This document shows positions 6,336-13,451 of a stretch of 19,949 nt of DNA, in pieces. Under the pieces are notes generated by a model, which worked only from the letters and a program-made list of their open reading frames with translations, ran no database searches and was not told the DNA's origin. The stretch is taken from assembly GCA_963926405.1 (NCBI GenBank), contig CAWUXI010000021.1:1-19949 (forward strand). Direction: 5' to 3'. A program made the translations under genes and the position numbers. Every line of letters begins with the position of its first letter. Within the stretch, counting starts at the first letter, position 1. This DNA is from CALSMU01 sp963926405. Its GTDB lineage: Bacteria > Bacteroidota > Bacteroidia > Flavobacteriales_D > Parvicellaceae.

Positions 6336-7301
6336 ATGGTGAAAATTGGAAATATTGAAGTTGGAGAATTCCCACTGTTACTTGCACCCATGGAAGATGT
6401 GAGTGATCCACCTTTTCGAGCAGTCTGTAAAAAACACGGTGCTGATGTTATGTATACCGAGTTTATCTCTTCAGAAGGATTGATTCGTGATGCTGCTAAG
6501 AGCTTACAAAAGCTAGATGTTTTTGAATACGAGCGCCCCATAGCAATTCAGATTTTTGGAAACGAAATAGAATCGATGCGTCAATCTGCTGCCATTTGTG
6601 AACAGGCAGGACCTGATTTTATTGATATCAATTACGGTTGTCCTGTAAAGAAGGTCGCTTGTAAAGGTGCCGGAGCTGGTATTCTAAAAGACATTCCGAA
6701 AATGGTTGAAATGACCAGAGAGATTGTCAATTCTACTAGCTTACCAGTAACTGTAAAAACAAGACTAGGTTGGGATGATGATACAAAATATATTGTAGAC
6801 GTTGCTGAACGGTTGCAAGATGTAGGTATTTCAGCTATTTCTATTCATGGAAGAACCCGTTCTCAAATGTATAAAGGTGAAGCAGATTGGAGTTTGATTG
6901 CAGATGTAAAAAGTAACGCAAGAATGCATATCCCGGTATTTGGAAACGGTGATATTAATTCACCAGAAAAAGTGGTTGAATATAAAAATAGGTACGGTGT
7001 TGATGGGATAATGGTTGGAAGAGCAAGCATAGGAAACCCTTGGTTTTTTAATGAGGTAAAGCACTTTATGAAGACTGGGGAGCATTTAGAAAAACCTACC
7101 TTAAAGGATAAGGTTGATATCGTTAAGGAGCATTTAAACTTTTCGGTAGAATGGAAAGGCGATCGGTTGGGAGTTGTTGAGATGAGACGTCATTATGCTA
7201 ATTACTTCAAAGGGATAGAGAATTTTAAGCCTATTCGTATGCAATTGGTTACAATTGATAGTTATGATGAGTTAGTTTCAGTCTTAAATAATATTGTTTG
7301 A
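6336..7301 (+). CDS. dusB: tRNA dihydrouridine synthase B
   Basis: A 321-residue FMN-dependent enzyme that reduces uridine to dihydrouridine in the D loop of tRNA using NADPH. The TIM barrel begins at LLLAPMEDVSDPPFR (14-28, FMN site). The catalytic cysteine is C102 in INYGCPVKKV. Other motifs are KGAGAGIL, VKTRLGWD, ISIHGRTRSQMYKG, GNGDI and GIMVGRASIGNPW (phosphate-binding end of FMN). Length and start (MVKIGNIEVGEFPLL) are normal for the DusB/NifR3 group. The adenosyltransferase gene begins two bases after the dusB stop, so the two are almost surely co-transcribed, though they act in unrelated pathways. The promoter candidate sits unusually close to the start. Confidence 0.95.
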   Translation: MVKIGNIEVGEFPLLLAPMEDVSDPPFRAVCKKHGADVMYTEFISSEGLIRDAAKSLQKLDVFEYERPIAIQIFGNEIESMRQSAAICEQAGPDFIDINYGCPVKKVACKGAGAGILKDIPKMVEMTREIVNSTSLPVTVKTRLGWDDDTKYIVDVAERLQDVGISAISIHGRTRSQMYKGEADWSLIADVKSNARMHIPVFGNGDINSPEKVVEYKNRYGVDGIMVGRASIGNPWFFNEVKHFMKTGEHLEKPTLKDKVDIVKEHLNFSVEWKGDRLGVVEMRRHYANYFKGIENFKPIRMQLVTIDSYDELVSVLNNIV

Positions 7302-7302
7302 T

Positions 7303-7851
7303 ATGAAAGTATATACTAAAACAGGAGATAAAGGGGATACTTCTTTATTTGGAGGAAAGCGAGTTCCAAAATATGATTTGCGAATTAATGCTTACGGTAC
7401 AAGTGATGAGCTGAATACTTGGGTTGGAATGTTGCGGGATCAAGACATAGATGCTTCCTATATTGAAATGCTTCTTGAAATTCAGGACAGGATATTTTCT
7501 CTCGGGTCTCAATTAGCAGCAGATCCAGGTAAGCCAAAATTAAAAATGCCTAAAATAGAATTGAAAGACATTCAGCTTTTAGAAGATGAAATGGACAGAA
7601 TGAGTATTGGTTTACCAGAAATGACAAATTTTACACTTCCGGGAGGGCATCCAATTGTTTCTTATTGCCACATTGCAAGAACTGTTTGTAGAAGATGCGA
7701 GCGATTAGTTGTAGAGTTGGCGAGTGAAGAAGTAATTGATCCACTAATTATTCAGTATTTGAACCGATTATCCGACTATTTGTTTGTTTTAAGTCGAAAA
7801 ATAACCCAAGATTTGGGCGTAAAAGAAGCTCTTTGGAAGCCTAAAATGTAA
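7303..7851 (+). CDS. PduO-type cob(I)alamin adenosyltransferase
   Basis: A 182-residue ATP:cob(I)alamin adenosyltransferase of the PduO/ATR family, which transfers the adenosyl group of ATP to reduced corrinoid to form adenosylcobalamin. The N-terminal ATP-binding signature TKTGDKGDTSLFGG is at 5-18. The conserved RTVCRRCER helix is at 126-134 and NRLSDYLFVLSRK at 154-166. I chose the ATG at 7303, one base after the dusB TGA (7299-7301); an in-frame TTG at 7294 would overlap dusB and add three residues the family lacks. The cofactor would serve enzymes such as methylmalonyl-CoA mutase or class II ribonucleotide reductase, none of which is in the window. A BtuB-like receptor lies at 17715-19604. 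The gene is sometimes named cobO/pduO/mmaB by analogy. Confidence 0.93.
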   Translation: MKVYTKTGDKGDTSLFGGKRVPKYDLRINAYGTSDELNTWVGMLRDQDIDASYIEMLLEIQDRIFSLGSQLAADPGKPKLKMPKIELKDIQLLEDEMDRMSIGLPEMTNFTLPGGHPIVSYCHIARTVCRRCERLVVELASEEVIDPLIIQYLNRLSDYLFVLSRKITQDLGVKEALWKPKM

Positions 7852-7915
7852 GAAAGGTTCTTAGGTGTCTATTATTCAGCTTATTGTGTGTTGATAAAAA
7901 TATTTTTGTTTTTAT

Positions 7916-7945
7916 TTTGATATGTTACTAAAAAATATACTTTTG
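7916..7945 (+). promoter_or_regulatory. Promoter of the DUF2795 gene
   Basis: TTTG (7916-7919), an 18-bp spacer and TACTTTTG (7938-7945). This is the best match in the window to the Bacteroidota -33/-7 promoter. The start codon is 37 bases downstream, after an A-rich leader containing AAAAAAGG. Confidence 0.7.
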
Positions 7946-7982
7946 CGTTTCGTTAAAATAATTAATTAAAAAAGGTAACATT

Positions 7983-8204
7983 ATGTATTGGACATTAGAA
8001 CTTGCTTCATATTTGGAAGATGCACCTTGGCCAGCGGTTAAGGAAGAACTAATCGATTTTGCCATGAGAACTGGAGCACCTTTAGAAGTGGTAGAAAACC
8101 TATCTGCTTTGGAGGACGAGGGAGAATCATACGAAACAATCGAAGATATTTGGCCGGATTATCCCACAAAAGAGGATTTCTTTTTTAATGAGGATGAATA
8201 TTAG
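7983..8204 (+). CDS. DUF2795 small acidic protein
   Basis: A 73-residue, strongly acidic cytoplasmic protein of the DUF2795 family, which is very well conserved in Bacteroidota. Recognisable stretches are MYWTLELASYLEDAPWPAVK at the N-terminus, RTGAPLEVVENL in the middle, and WPDYPTKEDFFFNEDEY at the end. It has no signal peptide or membrane segment. The function is not known to me. The DUF2795 fold has been described as a small helical domain, and conservation of the whole chain suggests a core partner, perhaps ribosomal or nucleic-acid linked, but that is guesswork. It is a stand-alone gene between a strong promoter and a 13-bp-stem terminator, which suggests high expression. Confidence 0.9.
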   Translation: MYWTLELASYLEDAPWPAVKEELIDFAMRTGAPLEVVENLSALEDEGESYETIEDIWPDYPTKEDFFFNEDEY

Positions 8205-8224
8205 TTAGCATTTTGCAGCATTTT

Positions 8225-8260
8225 AAAACCACATTTATATTGTAAATGTGGTTTTTTTTT
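8225..8260 (+). terminator. Strong rho-independent terminator after the DUF2795 gene
   Basis: A perfect 13-bp stem, AAAACCACATTTA (8225-8237) with TAAATGTGGTTTT (8243-8255), closes a 5-nt loop and runs into ten T residues (8251-8260; GTTTTTTTTT preceded by GTG). It starts 20 bases after the stop codon. The remainder of the spacer up to secA (8261-8449) has no gene I can support; a weak sigma-54-like string sits at 8387-8403. Confidence 0.92.
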
Positions 8261-8449
8261 GACTTAATTTTTTTAATCTATTATTTTTTGAAACCTTTTA
8301 TGTCAGAAAACAGCACTCTATCCCCATCAGTGTGCCATTTTTTATTTTCGAAGATGGATTCAAGACAACATGGCGCAAATGTCTGATTGGCATAATTACT
8401 GACTCCCCAAAAACCTTGTGAAAGATGAAGCCTAAATCAACAATTAGGT

Positions 8450-8457
8450 TATTTTTG
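8450..8457 (+). promoter_or_regulatory. Putative -7 element for secA
   Basis: TATTTTTG matches TAnnTTTG and ends 22 bases before the preferred secA ATG at 8480. No TTG is found at the right distance upstream, so only half of the promoter is supported. Confidence 0.4.
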
Positions 8458-8479
8458 TAGGTTCAAAAAATTGAATGCG

Positions 8480-11400
8480 ATGATTGGTGGAATACTGAAA
8501 AAATTATTTGGAGATAAAGGTCAAAAAGATCTTAAAGAGTTACAGCCTTTTGTAGAGGCTGCAAATGTAGAGCATGCTAAATTAGGTGGGCTTTCAAATG
8601 ATGAGTTAAGAGCTATTACGCCTGTTCTTAAAGCAAAAATTAAAGATGGTCTCAAAGAGATAGAGGGTAAAATTGCTGCGTTAAAGAAAAAAGCAACTGA
8701 TGTTAATACAGTAATAGACGATAAGGAACAAATTTTTCAAGAAATTGAAACATTGGAGAAGGAGTCTGACGTGGTTCTAGAAGAAGTTCTATTGGATATA
8801 TTGCCTCAAGCATTTGCAGTTGTTAAAGAAACCGCAAAACGTTTTACGGAGAATGTGAAAGTTGAAGTAACCGCAAGTGATTTTGATAAAGAAGTTGCAG
8901 AATCAAGAGCCAATGTAGAAATCGTTGGAGATAAAGCTTTTTGGAATAAAACATGGGACGCTTCAGGTACTGAAGTAATTTGGAACATGATTCATTACGA
9001 TGTCCAATTGCTAGGCGGCGCTGCACTGCACAAAGGAAAAATTGCAGAAATGCAAACTGGAGAGGGTAAAACACTTGTTGCAACACTTCCCGTTTATTTA
9101 AATGCACTTTCGGGTAAAGGAGTTCACTTAATTACAGTAAATGATTACCTAGCGCGACGTGATGCTTTATGGATGGGTCCAATTTACCAATTTCATGGAT
9201 TGACAGTAGACTGTATTGATAATCACGAACCACATTCGCCAGGAAGAATTAAAGCATACAAAGCTGATATTGTATTTGGAACGAATAACGAATTTGGATT
9301 TGATTACCTAAGAGATAATATGGTAAGTGAACCAGGAGGTTTGGTTCAACGAAAACATCATTATGCTATTATTGATGAGGTAGATTCTGTATTAGTAGAT
9401 GATGCAAGAACGCCATTGATTATTTCTGGACCAACTCCAAGAGGTGATGAGCATGAGTTCAATGAATTGAAGCCAAAAATTGAAAAATTGGTTGCTGCTC
9501 AGCGTAAATTGGTTACCACCTTAATAACTGAAGCTAAAAGTAAATTGGCTAAAGGAAATGCTGAAGGCGGAGAGAAAAAAGAAACCAAAAAGAATCTTGA
9601 AGAAGGTGGTTTAGCACTGTTGCGTTCATTCAGAGGATTACCAAAAAATAAAGCAATTATTAAATATTTGAGTGAACCAGGAATGAGAGCTCAATTGCAG
9701 AAAACTGAAAATCATTATTTGCAGGACAACGCCAAAGAGATGCCGAAGGCTGATGAGTTGTTGTATTTTGTGATTGATGAAAAAAACAATACGATTGATC
9801 TTACAGAAAAAGGGATTGATTTAATTTCAGGTGCTGAAGATCCAGACTTCTATATCCTTCCAGATATTGGACTGAAGATGACTGAAATTGAAGAGAGTAC
9901 ACCTGCTAAAGATCAACAATTGAAGTTGAAGGATGCCATGATAACTGATTATACAGTTAAAGCGGAACGAATTCATTCAATCAATCAATTGTTGAAAGCA
10001 TATTCTCTTTTCGAAATAGATGTAGAGTACGTCGTAATGGACAACAAAGTCAAAATTGTTGATGAGCAGACAGGTCGTATCATGGATGGACGGCGTTATT
10101 CAGATGGACTTCACCAAGCTATTGAAGCAAAGGAGAATGTAAAAGTTGAAGCTGCTTCTCAAACATATGCAACGATTACTTTGCAAAATTATTTCCGTAT
10201 GTATCATAAGTTAGCGGGAATGACAGGTACTGCGGAGACGGAAGCAAAAGAACTTTGGGATATTTACGAATTGGATGTTGTTGTAGTTCCTACAAATCGT
10301 CCAATTCAAAGAATTGACAAACAAGATTTAGTTTACAAAACAGCGCGTGAAAAATACAGCGCAATTATCGACGAAGTTGAAGCGCTTCGTAGTGCAGGAA
10401 GACCTGTTTTAGTTGGTACGACTAATGTTGAGATCTCGGAATTGGTTAGTAGAATGCTAAACATGAAGAAAATACCTCACCAAGTTTTAAATGCAAAATT
10501 ACATCAAAAAGAAGCTGATGTGGTTCGTGCTGCTGGTGAAGCTGGTACCGTTACTATTGCCACAAATATGGCAGGTCGTGGAACAGATATTAAATTAGGG
10601 CCTGGTGTAATAGAGGCAGGTGGTTTAGCAATTGTTGCAACTGAGCGTCACGATTCAAGGAGGGTAGATAGACAGTTAAGAGGTCGTGCTGGTCGTCAAG
10701 GTGATCCAGGGTCTTCTCAGTTCTTTGTTTCTTTGGAAGATAATTTAATGCGTCTGTTTGGTTCTGAAAGAATCGCAAAAATGATGGATAGGCTAGGGCA
10801 CAAGGAGGGTGAGGTTATCCAGCATGGAATGATTTCTAAATCCATTGAAAGAGCACAAAAGAAAGTGGAGGAGAACAACTTTGGTATTCGTAAACGATTA
10901 TTGGAGTTTGATGATGTAATGAACGCGCAGCGTACAGCAATTTATACACGAAGAAAAAACGCACTATTCGGAGATAAGCTAGACTTAGATATTGATAATA
11001 TGTTCTTTGAAATAGCTGAAGTAATTGTTGCAGATTTCCAAGAAAGTAGAGATTATGATGGTTTCGAGTTAGAGTTAATACGTGTTTTAGGGATTGAAGC
11101 TCCTGTTGATTTAGAAACCTTTAATGAAGGCGACCAAAATGATATAATTAGCCAAGTTTACGAGCAGGCGAAAGTTTCTTATGTAAGAAAAGAACAGTTA
11201 ATTAAGGATAAAATAATTCCAGTTGTCACAAGTGTATTAGAAAAACAAGGAGACTCTTTCGAAAACATTGTTATACCGTTTACGGATGGAAGAAAGTCAT
11301 TAAAAATTGTTGCTAACCTTAAAGAAGCTGTAGAAACGAAAGGGGCAAGTGCCTTAAAAGCAATGGAAAAAAGTGTTGCTCTTGGTTTGATAGACAACGA

Positions 11401-11887
11401 ATGGAAAGAGCATTTACGTGAAATGGATGATTTAAAATCTTCTGTTTATCATGCTCAGTATGAGCAAAAAGATCCGCTGTTAATTTATAAACTAGAGGGT
11501 TATAATTTGTTTAAAACCATGATGGATGAGTTAAATAGAGATGTTATCTCCTTCTTAATGAAAGCGCAATTACCTATTGGCAATGGACAACAGCAACAAG
11601 CAAGTTCACGTTTGCAGGCACCTCCAAAACCAGATTTGAGTCGGTTAAAAGAAAGCAAACCAGATTTAGGAGAAGCAACGCAACAAAATCAGCAGCAAGC
11701 GCAACAGCAGCAAGGCAGTGGTAGGCGACAAGCTCCAAAACCAGTGCCTGTTTCAGTTGGAAAAAAGTTTGGTAGAAACGATAAGGTGAAAATATTAAAC
11801 CTCACAAGTGGAGAGACAAAAGAACTAAAATTCAAACAAGCAGAATCACTAATTGTATCAGGTTCTTGGCAGTTGATTGAGGGTTAA
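8480..11887 (+). CDS. secA: Preprotein translocase ATPase SecA
   Basis: A 1135-residue SecA, the motor that drives unfolded preproteins through SecYEG at the inner membrane. I chose the ATG at 8480 (MIGGILKKLFGDKGQKD); an in-frame TTG at 8471 adds three residues without family support. Walker A is MQTGEGKT (191-198) and the DEAD-type motif is IIDEVDS (297-303). Further motifs include ATNMAGRGTDIKLG and QLRGRAGRQGDPGSSQFF (helicase motifs of NBD2). A long lysine-rich insertion (about residues 325-440) precedes the preprotein cross-linking region, as in other Bacteroidota SecA. After a Gln-rich linker, the C-terminus reads GKKFGRNDKVKI and continues without the CxCxSG zinc finger; this replacement is a known lineage trait. 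Stand-alone plus-strand gene, convergent with the RhlE helicase gene. Confidence 0.97.
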   Translation: MIGGILKKLFGDKGQKDLKELQPFVEAANVEHAKLGGLSNDELRAITPVLKAKIKDGLKEIEGKIAALKKKATDVNTVIDDKEQIFQEIETLEKESDVVLEEVLLDILPQAFAVVKETAKRFTENVKVEVTASDFDKEVAESRANVEIVGDKAFWNKTWDASGTEVIWNMIHYDVQLLGGAALHKGKIAEMQTGEGKTLVATLPVYLNALSGKGVHLITVNDYLARRDALWMGPIYQFHGLTVDCIDNHEPHSPGRIKAYKADIVFGTNNEFGFDYLRDNMVSEPGGLVQRKHHYAIIDEVDSVLVDDARTPLIISGPTPRGDEHEFNELKPKIEKLVAAQRKLVTTLITEAKSKLAKGNAEGGEKKETKKNLEEGGLALLRSFRGLPKNKAIIKYLSEPGMRAQLQKTENHYLQDNAKEMPKADELLYFVIDEKNNTIDLTEKGIDLISGAEDPDFYILPDIGLKMTEIEESTPAKDQQLKLKDAMITDYTVKAERIHSINQLLKAYSLFEIDVEYVVMDNKVKIVDEQTGRIMDGRRYSDGLHQAIEAKENVKVEAASQTYATITLQNYFRMYHKLAGMTGTAETEAKELWDIYELDVVVVPTNRPIQRIDKQDLVYKTAREKYSAIIDEVEALRSAGRPVLVGTTNVEISELVSRMLNMKKIPHQVLNAKLHQKEADVVRAAGEAGTVTIATNMAGRGTDIKLGPGVIEAGGLAIVATERHDSRRVDRQLRGRAGRQGDPGSSQFFVSLEDNLMRLFGSERIAKMMDRLGHKEGEVIQHGMISKSIERAQKKVEENNFGIRKRLLEFDDVMNAQRTAIYTRRKNALFGDKLDLDIDNMFFEIAEVIVADFQESRDYDGFELELIRVLGIEAPVDLETFNEGDQNDIISQVYEQAKVSYVRKEQLIKDKIIPVVTSVLEKQGDSFENIVIPFTDGRKSLKIVANLKEAVETKGASALKAMEKSVALGLIDNEWKEHLREMDDLKSSVYHAQYEQKDPLLIYKLEGYNLFKTMMDELNRDVISFLMKAQLPIGNGQQQQASSRLQAPPKPDLSRLKESKPDLGEATQQNQQQAQQQQGSGRRQAPKPVPVSVGKKFGRNDKVKILNLTSGETKELKFKQAESLIVSGSWQLIEG

Positions 11888-11984
11888 AGCAGTTAATATT
11901 TTAGAAAGGTTGTTTGGCTCATTTCTCTTCGGTAAAAAAGTAAAACCAGAAGCAAAGGGTCTTGTGTATACACCAATTGTGTAA
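11877..11984 (+). other. Possible small reading frame overlapping the secA stop (doubtful)
   Basis: A 35-codon frame starts at TTG 11877, overlaps the last secA codons and ends at TAA 11982-11984. Its product would contain ILERLFGSFLFGKK and end in GLVYTPIV. It has no recognisable relatives from memory and no ATG. It may be a translationally coupled microprotein, a remnant of a decayed gene, or chance. Recorded because the 125-bp secA-helicase gap is otherwise empty apart from a weak inverted repeat. Confidence 0.2.
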
Positions 11985-12012
11985 GTAAAAAAGATCCTAT
12001 AAACAAGGCTTC

Positions 12013-13155
12013 TTAATAATCTTTCAAATCCAAATTATCGCAAGCAACTCTATCCACCCATTTCTTCATTTTCTTTTGAATAACGTTAAAATGATGTTCA
12101 TCTTCAGGAACAACTATGGTTATAGCATCTCCTGGGGTGTCAGCTCTTCCGGTTCTCCCAATCCGGTGAATGTAATCTTTTGGGGAGCGAGGGAGCTCGT
12201 AATTTATAACTACAGGCAGGAATTCAATGTCAATTCCACGCGCTAATAAATCTGTGGCTACAAGTACTCGTAAGCTTCCGTTTTTAAAATTTCGTAAAGC
12301 ATCTGTTCTTCCGCTCTGGCTTTTTTTACTATGAATTGCAGAAGCATCGATTCCATTTTTCCGCAATTTATCAGCTACGTTATCAGCTTTATAGGTAGAA
12401 GAAGTAAATACTAAAACTTGCTTCATGTTATTGTGCTTAATCAAATAGCGAAGTAATGGCCCTTTCTTATCTTCATCAATATAATATGCCGTTTGCTTAA
12501 TAAGGTCAATATTATTTTCTTCAGAAGCTATTTTAATAACAACAGGATTGTCTAATAATACCTGATTGACATCATTGACATCTTCGCTTAAAGTGGCAGA
12601 AAACAGTAAATTTTGCCTTTTTTTGGGCAATAAATTGAATATTTTGTCCATTTCGGACTTAAAACCGAGGTTTAGCATTTTATCAGCTTCGTCCAAAACT
12701 AAGGTAGAAATACTTGATAAATGCACAGCATTCGATTCCACTAGCTCCAATAATCTACCAGGAGTAGCGACCAATACATTTACATTTTGCAGTGCCTGCA
12801 TCTGCGTATTAATAGAGACACCTCCAAATACAGCTATTGTCTTCACTCGATCTGGTAATGTGGATCCAAATTGCTGAAAGACATCTTTTACTTGCCCAGC
12901 TAATTCTCTGGTAGGAACCAAAACCAAAACATTTACGTGTCTATTTTTAGTTCTTGTTTTACCTTGTAGATTCGTTAAAATGGGCAATACATAACTAGCT
13001 GTTTTACCAGAACCTGTTTTAGCAATTCCCAACACATCTTTACCTTCTAAAATCGCAGGAATTGCTTCCTTTTGAATAGGGTACGGATGCTCGTAATTAT
13101 TATTTATTAATTGAATTACGAGTGATGGGGATAAACCGAAAGTAGAAAATGGCAT
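12013..13155 (-). CDS. rhlE: DEAD-box RNA helicase, RhlE type
   Basis: A 380-residue ATP-dependent RNA helicase acting in the cytoplasm, probably in RNA remodelling, ribosome assembly or cold adaptation as for RhlE-like proteins. Motifs from the chosen start: PYPIQKEAIP (Q motif, 24-33), AKTGSGKT (45-52), PTRELAGQ (81-88), TPGRL (131-135), LDEADKML (154-161), SAT (186-188), DLLARGIDI (302-310) and HRIGRTGRA (330-338). The C-terminus ends soon after the helicase core with no basic tail, so it is a minimal member. I chose ATG 13155 (MPFSTFGLS). An upstream in-frame TTG at 13179 falls inside a TACTTTTG -7 element, so it cannot be the start if that promoter is used. Convergent with secA. Confidence 0.93.
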   Translation of the reverse strand: MPFSTFGLSPSLVIQLINNNYEHPYPIQKEAIPAILEGKDVLGIAKTGSGKTASYVLPILTNLQGKTRTKNRHVNVLVLVPTRELAGQVKDVFQQFGSTLPDRVKTIAVFGGVSINTQMQALQNVNVLVATPGRLLELVESNAVHLSSISTLVLDEADKMLNLGFKSEMDKIFNLLPKKRQNLLFSATLSEDVNDVNQVLLDNPVVIKIASEENNIDLIKQTAYYIDEDKKGPLLRYLIKHNNMKQVLVFTSSTYKADNVADKLRKNGIDASAIHSKKSQSGRTDALRNFKNGSLRVLVATDLLARGIDIEFLPVVINYELPRSPKDYIHRIGRTGRADTPGDAITIVVPEDEHHFNVIQKKMKKWVDRVACDNLDLKDY

Positions 13156-13176
13156 TTGCGAAACATTTGGTTGCCA

Positions 13177-13184
13177 CAAAAGTA
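13177..13184 (-). promoter_or_regulatory. Putative -7 element for the RhlE helicase gene
   Basis: Reads TACTTTTG on the minus strand, ending 21 bases before the ATG at 13155. No TTG at -33 was seen. The remaining spacer up to 13451 (about 270 bp) is AT-rich with no gene and no clear promoter for the plus-strand gene that follows. Confidence 0.45.
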
Positions 13185-13451
13185 ATCAATTATACTCTGT
13201 GTTTTTTAAAGGTAATTTTTTAAAAGTTTACAAATAGCAAAACCAAAAAAATAACAGAAATAAATAATCTGATAGACTCCGATTATTTATTACAGGCTAA
13301 CATCTTCTTTTCTAGGATGCCATGACATTTAATAAGCAATTATTTCATTATATAAGAGTCTAAATTATAAAAAAAGGATATTGTCTTTTAATAAATAATG
13401 CCGCACTTTAGTAGTAATTATTTAAATTTAGTGAAATTATAATTCTTTACT

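Noticed and set aside
7294..7302. TTG start of the adenosyltransferase overlapping dusB
   Set aside because: The ATG at 7303 gives the family N-terminus MKVYTKTGDKG; the extra three residues have no support.
8387..8403. Sigma-54-like promoter TTGGCATAATTACTGAC upstream of secA
   Set aside because: The -24 GG matches, but the -12 GC is missing, and a TAnnTTTG element lies closer to secA.
8844..9107. Open frames on the minus strand inside secA
   Set aside because: They are shadows of a strongly conserved gene and have no signals of their own.
13156..13179. Longer N-terminus of the RhlE helicase from TTG 13179
   Set aside because: The TTG lies inside a TACTTTTG promoter element, and the family start fits the ATG at 13155.
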